This document shows, piece after piece, positions 26,460-34,674 of a stretch of 64,000 nt of DNA (its first letter is position 1; each line of letters opens with the position of its first letter). Under the pieces are notes generated by a model, which saw nothing but the letters and a program-made list of their open reading frames with translations, did no database searches and was not told the DNA's origin. Where the stretch lies: NCBI GenBank assembly GCA_039978075.1, contig JBDWCA010000005.1, positions 310,001 through 374,000 on the forward strand, written 5' to 3'. Made by a program: the position numbers and the translations under genes. Source of the stretch: Anderseniella sp039978075 (GTDB lineage Bacteria > Pseudomonadota > Alphaproteobacteria > Rhizobiales > Aestuariivirgaceae).

Positions 26460-26613
26460 CTTCCAGCGAGCAGAGTTCACCGGAAGACAGGCCGCATCAT
26501 GACATTGAATTCGCGCGGATCCACGACGTCAGAAACGGCTGGGTGGCCGGCCGGGCATACTGTTCGACAATGTCGCGATCTGCCCGGCCGCCGGTTTGTG
26601 CAGCTAGTCCGCA

Positions 26614-28407
26614 TCAGCTCAGATGGTGCACTTCCTGCATGCCGTAGACGGGGGTGTCGAGCCCTTCATGGCGGGCCTTGAGCTGTAGTGAGAGGAACTG
26701 CGAATAGTGGCGCGACTGGTGCAGGTTGCCGCCGTGGAACCACAGGGCTGCCTGCTGCGTCGGTTTCCACATATTGCGCAATTCGCCTTCCCACGGACCC
26801 GGATCCTTGGGCGTCTCCGAACCCAGCCCCCAGCACTTGCCGACCTTGTCGGCCACCTGCTTGGAAATCAGTCGTTCGGCCCAGCCGTTCATCGAACCAT
26901 AACCGGTTGCGTAGACCACCAGGTCGGCGGGCAGTTCCTGGCCGCTGTCCAGCACCACGGATGTTTCGGTGAGGTGGTCAGCCTGGCCCTTGGCGAGCTT
27001 GATCTTGCCGTCTGCCACAAGTTCTGATGCGCCGACATCAATGTAGTAGCCGGAGCCGCGGCGCAGGTACTTCATGAACAGGCCGGTGTCGTCTGCCCCG
27101 AAGTCCAGGTCGAAGCCGGCCTTCTCAAGCCGGTCGTAGAATGCCTTGTCGCGTTTTTTGGTTTCGTCGACCTGCGGCTGCATGACGGCGGGCAGCACCT
27201 TGTAGGGAAGTGACGCGAAGATCAGATCGGCTACATCATGGGTGATGCCGTTTTTGACTGCTTCTTCTGAATAAAGCGCGCCCAAAGCCACATCCATCAG
27301 GGTTTCTGACTTGACGATATGGGTGGATGAGCGCTGAACCATTGTTACGTCGGAACCTGCCTCCCAAAGGGCGGCACAGATGTCGTGCGCGGAATTGTTG
27401 GAGCCGACTACGACAACCTTCTTGTCCTTGTAGGCATCAGGGCCGGGATGCTGGCTCGAGTGCTGCTGTTCGCCCTTGAAGATGTCCTGGCCGGGCAGTT
27501 CTGGCACGTTCGGAACAGCCGACATGCCGGTCGCCAGAATGAGCTGCTTCGGCTTCAGCGTGACTTCGTTACCCTTGCGTTCGACAACGACAGTCCATTC
27601 GCCGGCTGCCTCGTCGTAGGAGGCTGACTTGGCAACTGTGCTTGACCAGTAGTTCAACTCCATCAGCTTGGTGTAGCTTTCCAGCCAGTCGCCGATCTTG
27701 TCCTTGGGCGAGAAAACCGGCCAGTGATCGGGAAACGGCAGATATGGCAGGTGGTCATACCAGACCGGATCATGCAGGCACAAAGACTTGTAGCGTTTGC
27801 GCCAACTGTCGCCGGCACGTTCATTTTTCTCGATGATGATGGTGGGCACCCCCAACCGGCGCAACCTGGCACCAAGCGCGATGCCGCCCTGTCCGCCGCC
27901 GATAATGAGGCAATAGGGTTGTGTCTTGTAGCCAAGTTCTGTTGCTTCTTTCTCCCGCTGTTCGGCATAGGTCAGGCGACCTTTGGCGGAGCCGTGTTCA
28001 ACACCTTTCGGCCGGTTGGCGCCCCTGGCTTCCTCGAAGCCTTTTAGTTCCTGCAGCGATGTCAGCATGGTCCACGCCTTGCCATCGATCAGCCGGACCA
28101 GGCCCTTGCCGCGTCCGGTTTTCGTTTCAAAGGTGAACCAGGCATCGATGACGCCGTCTGCCTCGTTGGCTTCGCCTTCAATCTGGAAGTTTTGCGGTTT
28201 TGCGGTACCCAGCGTTGCCTTTAACATTGCAGCAATGTCGTCACGGCCTTCGCTGGTCTTGATGTTCCATGTCAAGGAGACCAGATCGCGCCAATAGCTG
28301 TCCTCGCCGAATAATGCGGTTGCGGCGTCTGTATCTTCTGCTTTCAGGGCGGTCTCAAGTTGCTCAAGCCAGGCCTTGACGACCTTTGTCTGCTGCGCTT
28401 CAGGCAT
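26614..28407 (-). CDS. Flavin-containing monooxygenase with N-terminal NTF2-like domain
   Basis: The product (597 residues) has an NTF2/SnoaL-like N-terminal region (about 1-125) and then a two-dinucleotide-fold monooxygenase. FAD binding is at IIGGGQGGIALG (168-179), NADPH binding at VVVVGSNNSAHD (331-342). The fingerprint FKGEQQHSSQH (310-320) fits FxGxxxHxxx with histidine at the last position, where FMOs have Tyr/Phe and Baeyer-Villiger enzymes have Trp. It should oxygenate a nitrogen, sulfur or carbonyl group of an unknown substrate. It is the last gene of the leftward set with the TIM-barrel and desaturase-like genes, 92 bases after the former. Confidence 0.85.
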   Translation of the reverse strand: MPEAQQTKVVKAWLEQLETALKAEDTDAATALFGEDSYWRDLVSLTWNIKTSEGRDDIAAMLKATLGTAKPQNFQIEGEANEADGVIDAWFTFETKTGRGKGLVRLIDGKAWTMLTSLQELKGFEEARGANRPKGVEHGSAKGRLTYAEQREKEATELGYKTQPYCLIIGGGQGGIALGARLRRLGVPTIIIEKNERAGDSWRKRYKSLCLHDPVWYDHLPYLPFPDHWPVFSPKDKIGDWLESYTKLMELNYWSSTVAKSASYDEAAGEWTVVVERKGNEVTLKPKQLILATGMSAVPNVPELPGQDIFKGEQQHSSQHPGPDAYKDKKVVVVGSNNSAHDICAALWEAGSDVTMVQRSSTHIVKSETLMDVALGALYSEEAVKNGITHDVADLIFASLPYKVLPAVMQPQVDETKKRDKAFYDRLEKAGFDLDFGADDTGLFMKYLRRGSGYYIDVGASELVADGKIKLAKGQADHLTETSVVLDSGQELPADLVVYATGYGSMNGWAERLISKQVADKVGKCWGLGSETPKDPGPWEGELRNMWKPTQQAALWFHGGNLHQSRHYSQFLSLQLKARHEGLDTPVYGMQEVHHLS

Positions 28408-28499
28408 GCATATTTCCTCCAGGTTTTGCTCCCCAGCCTAACCCTCAAGGAAGGCTAGCACTGTGAATGAGGAAACAGCAATCGGGGAAGGTCTGGAAG

Positions 28500-29363
28500 T
28501 TAGCCTGTTTCCGCCTGACAGGATTCCGCCCAGATGCGTTTTGCTGTATCGCGCATCTGCTTTGCTTCATCCCAGCGGTTGGACAGCTCCTTGCCGTCCG
28601 GCCCGGTCATGGCGTATTCGGGCGGGCCCAATTCACACAGAAAAATCGGCGAGCCTTCCGGATTGCGCTTCAGCCACGAGTCAAAACCACGCCGCCAGAA
28701 GTCTTCAAACACCTCGACCCATTTCCGGTGCTGCGGGAAATTGATCTGCAACTGGATCTGCTGGCGTGACGCCACGCGGCCCTGGAAACTGTCGGAGCGT
28801 TCGATGCAGCGCTGGATGAGGGCCTGGTTGTCATCTGAAATCGGATACCAGAACTCGCGATCCACGATGTAGTGGGACAGGTCACAGCACAGTCGCATCT
28901 CCGGCACCGCATCGAGCAGTTGCAATGTGTAGAACAGGTCATTGGTGATGCAGTTGCGATGGGTTTCGAACTGGACCGGTATGCCGACCTCGTCCGCCAT
29001 CTCAATCCACTTGCGGATGACCGGAATACCGCCTTCGACCGACAGTGGAAACACCTGACCGATGATGTCGACAAAGGGTGAGCCGAAGTCCTTTGACATT
29101 TTCAGCGTGTCGCGCAGGGAATCAACCGCTTTGGGAAACGCCACGATCAGCGGGGTCAGGCCATTGCGCTCCAGGTGCGGGCGCACATCATGAGCGGTCT
29201 GGACGTCGGCTGCGCCAAGATCAATCGCCATGCCGGAAAAACCTTCCGCGGCGACCATGTCGCAAACCTCTGCCAGCGGCAGTTTCACACCTTCTGGCGA
29301 ATGCGGCTGCATGGCCCACAAGGATTGGTAGACCTGAAGGTCCGGTCTTTCAGACTTAGTCAT
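28500..29363 (-). CDS. Sugar phosphate isomerase/epimerase-like TIM-barrel protein
   Basis: The product is 287 residues long and has the xylose isomerase-like TIM-barrel pattern: GFSGMAIDLGAADV, NGLTPLIVAFP, SPFVDIIGQVFPLSV, a glutamate in IPVQFETHRN and an Asp-His pair in CCDLSHYIVD, which are likely metal ligands. The reaction is unknown. ATG 29363 overlaps the TAA of the desaturase-like gene by 8 bases, so the two are coupled. Confidence 0.78.
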   Translation of the reverse strand: MTKSERPDLQVYQSLWAMQPHSPEGVKLPLAEVCDMVAAEGFSGMAIDLGAADVQTAHDVRPHLERNGLTPLIVAFPKAVDSLRDTLKMSKDFGSPFVDIIGQVFPLSVEGGIPVIRKWIEMADEVGIPVQFETHRNCITNDLFYTLQLLDAVPEMRLCCDLSHYIVDREFWYPISDDNQALIQRCIERSDSFQGRVASRQQIQLQINFPQHRKWVEVFEDFWRRGFDSWLKRNPEGSPIFLCELGPPEYAMTGPDGKELSNRWDEAKQMRDTAKRIWAESCQAETG

Positions 29364-30342
29364 AGACGACCCGATCCAGAGCGCCGTTGCGGCGCGTGAT
29401 CCAGACCTCGTTCATGGGATAGTCGGCCTCCGACTTGCCGTCGGACAGCTTGCGGATCAGTTCAAGCTGGAACTCGATATAACCCATGCGGTTGACCTCA
29501 TGACCAAGCTTGCTCTCGATTTCGTCGTTCAGTTCCTTGAGTTTCCAGAACGGTACCGACGGAAATGTGTGGTGGGCCGTGTGGTACTGCATCTGCCAGC
29601 ACAGCCACTTCATCAGCGGATTGGTATCGGTCGAGCGGGTGTTGATGAGCGTGTTGTCTTCATGGCTGAGGCCCAGATGCTCGATGGTGTTCTGCAACTG
29701 GTGCACGAACTTCATGGTCATCATCGGGGCCAGCCACAATATTACTACTGCCCATGACTGCAGATAGATCGAAACAGCAGCAATAAGCACATAGGCTGCC
29801 AACGAAACGCGGGCCTCCCTGATCACCAGATCATGCTGTGTCTTGAAGACATAAGGTTCAGTGACAATGCCGCGCGAAAACCGGATGATACGACGGATAC
29901 GTGAATACCAGTAGGTCGGACCGAAGAACCACAAAAGGTATGACGACAGCGTGTAGGGCTCGCGAACCAGCTCACCATCCTTCTCCCAGTTCTGGGTGTA
30001 CTGATGATGGGCGAAATGCTGGATCTTATCGAAATCACGCGGGAAAATCATCAAGAACCCGATCAACCGGCCCAGCCACTCGTTCAGCCATTTGGTCGCG
30101 AACACGGTGCCGTGGCTCAGTTCATGTTGCCCGGCATAGAGAAAGTTGATGAGGATGCCGTGGACCATGAATACCGGCACGGCCATCCAGGTGCCCCAGG
30201 TCTGCCAGAGCAGATAGCCGGTGATCGCAATGGCGCCGAAATGCGATCCGGCCTGCACCAGTCCACGTGCATCGGAACGCTCATATAAAGCGCGAAGGTG
30301 ATCACGTTCCAGCAGTTTGCGGCGGGAAAATTCAGCGTCCAT
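29356..30342 (-). CDS. Membrane fatty-acid-desaturase-like di-iron oxygenase
   Basis: The product (328 residues) contains the three histidine boxes of membrane di-iron desaturases/hydroxylases: HELSHGT (73-79), HFAHHQYTQ (109-117) and HTAHHTFP near residue 255. Hydrophobic helices surround them (about 33-70 and 185-215). It could desaturate a lipid or hydroxylate a small methylated or alkyl compound; the neighbouring flavin monooxygenase and TIM-barrel protein favour a catabolic role. It is divergent from the LysR gene across a 122-bp gap. Confidence 0.83.
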   Translation of the reverse strand: MDAEFSRRKLLERDHLRALYERSDARGLVQAGSHFGAIAITGYLLWQTWGTWMAVPVFMVHGILINFLYAGQHELSHGTVFATKWLNEWLGRLIGFLMIFPRDFDKIQHFAHHQYTQNWEKDGELVREPYTLSSYLLWFFGPTYWYSRIRRIIRFSRGIVTEPYVFKTQHDLVIREARVSLAAYVLIAAVSIYLQSWAVVILWLAPMMTMKFVHQLQNTIEHLGLSHEDNTLINTRSTDTNPLMKWLCWQMQYHTAHHTFPSVPFWKLKELNDEIESKLGHEVNRMGYIEFQLELIRKLSDGKSEADYPMNEVWITRRNGALDRVVYD

Positions 30343-30343
30343 G

Positions 30344-30446
30344 AAATTTGTCTTTCACCCGTATTTTAAGTCTGGTGACCATGATGAGGTGACAAATTTT
30401 GACATACAAGTGAATTTTTGCGCACTATTGATGACGTTTATTTGTC
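30344..30446. promoter_or_regulatory. Divergent control region with repeated ATTTGTC motifs
   Basis: In the gap between the desaturase-like and LysR genes, AAATTTGTC (30344-30352) is inverted as GACAAATTT (30391-30399), and ATTTGTC recurs at 30440-30446. Repeated dyad half-sites in a divergent gap next to a LysR gene are what one expects of a LysR operator. Promoter boxes cannot be assigned with certainty. Confidence 0.4.
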
Positions 30447-30464
30447 AATTGGTCGGGCATTGCT

Positions 30465-31358
30465 GTGAGAAAATTCAATCGGTTGCCGCCGGTAAAGGCG
30501 ATGCGGGCTCTGGAGGCCCTGGACAGATTGAGATCGGCAGGTGCTGTGGCGGAAGAAATGTCACTGACACGCTCAGCGGTCAGCCACATGTTGCGCCGGC
30601 TCGAGGATGATCTGGGGTTTGCCATATCCGAACCGGACGGCCGTGGCATCCGGTTGACGCTTCGTGGCAAGCGTTATGCACAGGAGGCGCGGCGCGCACT
30701 CGATATCATGTCACGCGCTGCTGCCGACGAACCGGCCTTGTCGGGCGAACTCAAGGTGGTTGCCCCGCCCGGATTTGCCACTTTCTGGCTGGCGGACCGG
30801 ATCGGTTCATTCACGGAGCAGTTTCCGGACATCAGCATCCATATCGCAGCCGCGCGCGTGTTGGGTGACATTGCCGATGAGACCGCAGATGTGCAGATTG
30901 CTTTCGGCGGGGAAGCTCAATTGCGCGATCAGGCGGATCTGCTGGCGCAAGTGGCGCTGTTTCCGGTCTGCGCTCCGTCAACATTGAGTGCGGAACCGGG
31001 CTTGCGAAAGCCCTCGGACCTGAGCCGCATGCACCTGTTGCATCTGGTCACCCATGTGGACTGGCAGCGCTGGCTGGAGGCAGCCGGAGCCACAAAGGTT
31101 GACCCGCGCGGTGGGCCGGTGTTTTCCGACATGCCGATGGTACAGATGGCGGCAGCGTCTGGTCATGGTGTTGCGCTGGGCGATGCGCTGACGGCGCGTG
31201 CGTCTCTGGAAAGCGGCCAGCTGGTCCGGCCGTTTGCCTTGTCGATACCCAGCCGGTGGAGCTATTACATGCGGGTGAATGCTGCCGGTCCGGCAGGTGA
31301 GGCAGCACATGCCTTTGCTGCTTGGATCACCACTCAGCTTGATGATGGAGCCAGGTAA
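30465..31358 (+). CDS. LysR-family transcriptional regulator
   Basis: This 297-residue protein has an N-terminal winged helix (MRALEALDRLRSAGAVAEEMSLTRSAVSHMLRRLEDDLG, residues about 14-52) and a substrate-binding region of the GcvA-like type (LKVVAPPGFATFWLADRIGSF, then ADVQIAFGG). The initiation codon is GTG 30465. Divergent placement beside the desaturase/TIM-barrel/monooxygenase genes makes it their likely regulator. The RidA-family gene starts within its stop codon (TAATG). Confidence 0.9.
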   Translation: MRKFNRLPPVKAMRALEALDRLRSAGAVAEEMSLTRSAVSHMLRRLEDDLGFAISEPDGRGIRLTLRGKRYAQEARRALDIMSRAAADEPALSGELKVVAPPGFATFWLADRIGSFTEQFPDISIHIAAARVLGDIADETADVQIAFGGEAQLRDQADLLAQVALFPVCAPSTLSAEPGLRKPSDLSRMHLLHLVTHVDWQRWLEAAGATKVDPRGGPVFSDMPMVQMAAASGHGVALGDALTARASLESGQLVRPFALSIPSRWSYYMRVNAAGPAGEAAHAFAAWITTQLDDGAR

Positions 31359-31774
31359 TGAAATCCGCAATTGATGCAGACGGTGTCTGGTCCGCACGCG
31401 GGCGCGGGTTCAGCATGGGCGTCGTGCAACCGGAAGGAAAAGTGATCCATTTCACCGGCCAGGTCGCCTGGGACGAGGACGAGCAGATTGTCGGGGAAGG
31501 CGATGTCGCCGAACAGACCCGCCAGTGTTTTCGCAACATACAGAAGCTGCTGGCTGCCGTCGGCGGCAGGCTGGATGATCTGGTTGCGGTGACGACCTAC
31601 TACACCGACAGATCGCAGTTGCCGCTGATCCAGCAGGTGCGGAACGAATTTCTCAACGCGGAAAATGCCCCGACCAGCACGTCCATCATGGTCGCAGGCC
31701 TCGGTCACGAAGACTTTCTGGTGGAACTGGCACCGATCGCGGTGGTGCCGGAAGACCGGTTCGTCGCGCCCTAG
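31358..31774 (+). CDS. RidA/YjgF family protein
   Basis: The protein (138 residues) shows the RidA fold pattern: IHFTGQVAWDEDEQIVGEGDVAEQTRQCFRNIQKLL is represented by IHFTGQVAWD and QTRQCFRNIQ, followed by DDLVAVTTYYTD and a C-terminal LVELAPIAVVP. RidA proteins hydrolyse reactive enamines and imines made by PLP or flavin enzymes. Coupling to the LysR gene by TAATG and proximity to a flavin monooxygenase suggest it cleans up a product of that pathway. It lacks a clear conserved catalytic arginine in the last third, so deaminase activity is unproven. Confidence 0.82.
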   Translation: MKSAIDADGVWSARGRGFSMGVVQPEGKVIHFTGQVAWDEDEQIVGEGDVAEQTRQCFRNIQKLLAAVGGRLDDLVAVTTYYTDRSQLPLIQQVRNEFLNAENAPTSTSIMVAGLGHEDFLVELAPIAVVPEDRFVAP

Positions 31775-32502
31775 GCAGCAGCCGATTTCGCTGACGCAGG
31801 AACTTCTGCCTGGCTGGCTGTTTCCGACATGGAAACCAGTTTCGAGCGCAAATGGTTGGCCATATTCTGCTCAAGTACGGCGGCGATGTCCTGGTTTTTT
31901 TGCAGGAAGGCGCGCAGTTTTTCTGCTTCAAACCGGATCAGGTGCATTTGTTCCGCGACCTCGACGGTTGCGGTCGCGGGCTCGCCGGACAGATAGGTTA
32001 TCTCTCCAATGGCCATGCCAGCCCCTGACGTGGCGATGGTCTTGTTGTTCACAATCACATTGGCGGTTCCGCTCGCCACAAAACTGAGATGATCGACCGG
32101 TTCGCCTTCCCGCGTCAGCACGGTACCGGGTGTTGCATCCAGCCACATGCCGCTGTCCAGCAGGGCCCGGGCGCGGTGTTCCGGCAGTCCGCTTGCCATA
32201 TGAGAGAGGAACAGGCGTTCCTGGCTGGAAAAACGCGACGTGACACCCAGGACGTACATACGGGTGATGCCGATGATGGAGATGGCGATCCAGGTGATCT
32301 GAATGACCGCGGACGACAGGTTGAAATCCTGCATCAGGCTTGCAAGCACACAGGACGCAGCGATCAGGCAGACAGTGGGATAAACATATCCCTGACCACG
32401 AACGAAGCCCGTTTGCAGGGCTGTGTAGTTGGCTATGTAGAGCGATACCCCGACGATGCCGATGACAGTTGATACATCCATATCGGCTATCAGTTCCCGC
32501 AT
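31771..32502 (-). CDS. Three-helix membrane protein with cyclic-nucleotide-binding-like domain (copy A)
   Basis: This 243-residue protein has three membrane helices (about 11-30, 39-57 and 63-86) of a kind resembling the CBU_0592/YgjV-like domain (GVSLYIANYTALQTG, DFNLSSAVIQITWIAISIIG). A CAP-type domain follows (about 95-215) with the phosphate-binding cassette IGEITYLSGEPATATV; Glu167 is present but the arginine expected at 176 is alanine. The architecture (three helices plus nucleotide-binding domain) is that of Popeye proteins. Its stop overlaps the RidA stop tail to tail. A 243-residue paralogue lies 141 bases upstream. Confidence 0.8.
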   Translation of the reverse strand: MRELIADMDVSTVIGIVGVSLYIANYTALQTGFVRGQGYVYPTVCLIAASCVLASLMQDFNLSSAVIQITWIAISIIGITRMYVLGVTSRFSSQERLFLSHMASGLPEHRARALLDSGMWLDATPGTVLTREGEPVDHLSFVASGTANVIVNNKTIATSGAGMAIGEITYLSGEPATATVEVAEQMHLIRFEAEKLRAFLQKNQDIAAVLEQNMANHLRSKLVSMSETASQAEVPASAKSAAA

Positions 32503-32643
32503 CGATTGCCACCTTTCAAGTGATCTTTCCGCTACACGAACGCATTGTTTGATGAGTGTCCGCTACCTGCAGGTCAACACAACCTCAGGTGGCGGGTCTG
32601 TGTTAAATGCCACGTAAGCGTTTGTCGCCGCGCAAGAACGGCT

Positions 32644-33375
32644 CTAGGCTGCGGCCGAATTCCTGGTGTTTGCGGGTGGTGTCTTGCTGGCGGTTTCCGA
32701 CATGGAGACCAGTTTGGAGCGCAGGTGATTGGCCATGTTCTGTTCAAGTATGGCGCCGATGTCCTGGTTTTTCTGAACGAAGGCGCGCAGCTTGTCGGCG
32801 TTGAACCGGAGCAGCTGCATCGGTTCTGTCACCTGTACGGTCGCCGTTGCCGGACCACCCGTGCGATAGGTGACTTCACCAATAACCGCGCCTGTACCGG
32901 TCATTGCGATGACCTTCTGGTCGACAATTACCTCGGCTGCGCCGGAGGCCAGATAGCACAAATCATCAACGGGTTGTCCTTGGCGGGTCAGGACGGTACC
33001 CGGCTTCGCCGTCATCCACAGGCCGGTGTCGAGCAATGCCCGGGCGCGCTGGCGCGGCAGTCCGGCAAGCACATCGCCGATAAACAACAGTTCATTGTCG
33101 CTGAAACTCAAACGGGACTGCACAACATACATGCGCACAATGCCGACGAGACTGATGGTGATCCAGGAAATCTGGATGATGGCGGACGACAGGTTGAAAT
33201 GCTGCATCAGGCTGATCAGGACACACGAAGCAGCAGCCATGTTGATGGCAGGATAGAGATAGCCCTGGCCGCGCAGGAAGCCGGTTTGGAGGGCGGCGTA
33301 TGAGCCCAGATATAGTGACACACCCAGTATACCGATGGCGTTGACCAAATCGGCGTTGGTCACAAGATCCGACAT
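32644..33375 (-). CDS. Three-helix membrane protein with cyclic-nucleotide-binding-like domain (copy B)
   Basis: This is a paralogue of the next gene on the strand, the same length and collinear without gaps through the domain. Helices lie at about 12-30, 39-57 and 63-86, and the CAP-like domain at about 95-215. The cassette reads IGEVTYRTGGPATATV, again with alanine at position 176 in place of the usual arginine. The tails MANHLRSKLVSMSETAS are identical in the two. The pair clearly arose by tandem duplication and has since diverged. Whether they bind cAMP made by the nearby cyclase is unknown. Confidence 0.8.
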   Translation of the reverse strand: MSDLVTNADLVNAIGILGVSLYLGSYAALQTGFLRGQGYLYPAINMAAASCVLISLMQHFNLSSAIIQISWITISLVGIVRMYVVQSRLSFSDNELLFIGDVLAGLPRQRARALLDTGLWMTAKPGTVLTRQGQPVDDLCYLASGAAEVIVDQKVIAMTGTGAVIGEVTYRTGGPATATVQVTEPMQLLRFNADKLRAFVQKNQDIGAILEQNMANHLRSKLVSMSETASKTPPANTRNSAAA

Positions 33376-33547
33376 TCCCCAGCTCCCTCATGCACCACTT
33401 GCATTTGTGGTTTGTAATTATGGGTTGTACGTTACGTCATTTCTGCAATCTGGACTATAGTTAGTTGGACGGTTGTCCAGAGTTTATGCGGGACGAGCCG
33501 GCACATGGGTTTGCCACTTCCCGCGCAGGCCGCGTAGGGTGGTTTTC

Positions 33548-34063
33548 ATGACACAGGCGATTCGCATTATCGGCATTGATCCGGGCTTGAGACACACAGG
33601 CTGGGGCATTGTGACGGCACAGGGCACACGGCTTTCCTACGTCGCTGACGGCACCATCAAGTCCGACGCAGCCGCCTTGCTGTCGGACCGGCTTATGCAG
33701 TTGCATGAAAAACTCACAGAGGTGATCGGCGGGTTTGAACCGGATGAGGCAGCGGTAGAGGAAACCTTTGTCAACAAGGATGCACGCGCCACATTGAAAC
33801 TGGGTCAGGCCCGGGGTATTGCCATGCTGGTGCCGGCTCAAGCGGGTTTGCGGGTGGCGGAGTATGCACCGAACCTGGTGAAGAAAACCGTGGTCGGAGC
33901 AGGCCATGCGGACAAACACCAGATACAGGCAATGGTGAAGATACTGCTGCCGAAATGCACGCCGAACTCGGCTGACTCTGCCGATGCCCTGGCGATTGCT
34001 ATATGTCATGCTCAACATCGCGGACCGGCATCACTGGCCGCGGCACTAAAGGCAGCAGGATGA
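33548..34063 (+). CDS. ruvC: Holliday junction endonuclease RuvC
   Basis: The product (171 residues) has the RuvC nuclease core: IIGIDPGLRHTGWG with the first catalytic aspartate, AAVEETFVNKDARATLKLGQARG, and HADKHQIQAMV with the final acidic/histidine positions near DSADALAIAICH. It cuts Holliday junctions resolved by RuvAB. I chose ATG 33548, as the frame upstream to 33473 is not conserved. It is coupled to ruvA by ATGA. Confidence 0.95.
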   Translation: MTQAIRIIGIDPGLRHTGWGIVTAQGTRLSYVADGTIKSDAAALLSDRLMQLHEKLTEVIGGFEPDEAAVEETFVNKDARATLKLGQARGIAMLVPAQAGLRVAEYAPNLVKKTVVGAGHADKHQIQAMVKILLPKCTPNSADSADALAIAICHAQHRGPASLAAALKAAG

Positions 34064-34674
34064 TCGGCAGGCTAAAGGGTATCGTGGATGAGTATGGTGA
34101 TGATCACGTCATTCTGGATGTCGGCGGTGTCGGCTATCACGTGGCATGTTCTGCCAAGACGCTGGCCGCGCTGCCGTCTGTCGGTGAGGCGGCGGTTTTG
34201 CACACCGAGATGCTGGTATCGGAAAACTCGATCCGGCTGGTCGGGTTTGCGTCTGAAGGCGAACGCGGCTGGTTCCGCCTGCTCGACAGTGTGCAAGGTG
34301 TCGGCACCAAGGTGTCGCTGGCGCTGCTGTCCACCCTGACCACCGCAGAACTGACCAATGCCATAGCGCTGGGCGACAAGGCCATGGTCGGCCGCGCCAA
34401 TGGTGTTGGTCCAAAGCTGGCGCAACGCATCGTCACCGAACTGAAAGACAAGGCACCGGCATTTGCCGGCGGCGATGCAGCCCTGGCTGCAGTATCAGGT
34501 GCGCTTGATGCACCCCGGCCAACCGCAGCGGCAGAAGCCGTGTCGGCACTGGTCAATCTCGGTTACGGGCAGTCACAGGCCGGCGCGGCGGTATCTGCCG
34601 CCATGCGCGAGGCCGGTGAGGATGCTGCAACCGAAACCCTGATCCGGCTCGGCCTGAAGGAGTTGGCGCGGTGA
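34060..34674 (+). CDS. ruvA: Holliday junction DNA helicase subunit RuvA
   Basis: The 204-residue product begins MIGRLKGIVDE, continues HVILDVGGVGYHVACS, and contains helix-hairpin-helix segments (LDSVQGVGTKVSLALLS, GRANGVGPKLAQRIVTELKDK) that grip the junction, plus a C-terminal domain (ALVNLGYGQSQAGAAV) that binds RuvB. ATG 34060 overlaps the ruvC stop; its own stop overlaps the ruvB GTG. Confidence 0.96.
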   Translation: MIGRLKGIVDEYGDDHVILDVGGVGYHVACSAKTLAALPSVGEAAVLHTEMLVSENSIRLVGFASEGERGWFRLLDSVQGVGTKVSLALLSTLTTAELTNAIALGDKAMVGRANGVGPKLAQRIVTELKDKAPAFAGGDAALAAVSGALDAPRPTAAAEAVSALVNLGYGQSQAGAAVSAAMREAGEDAATETLIRLGLKELAR

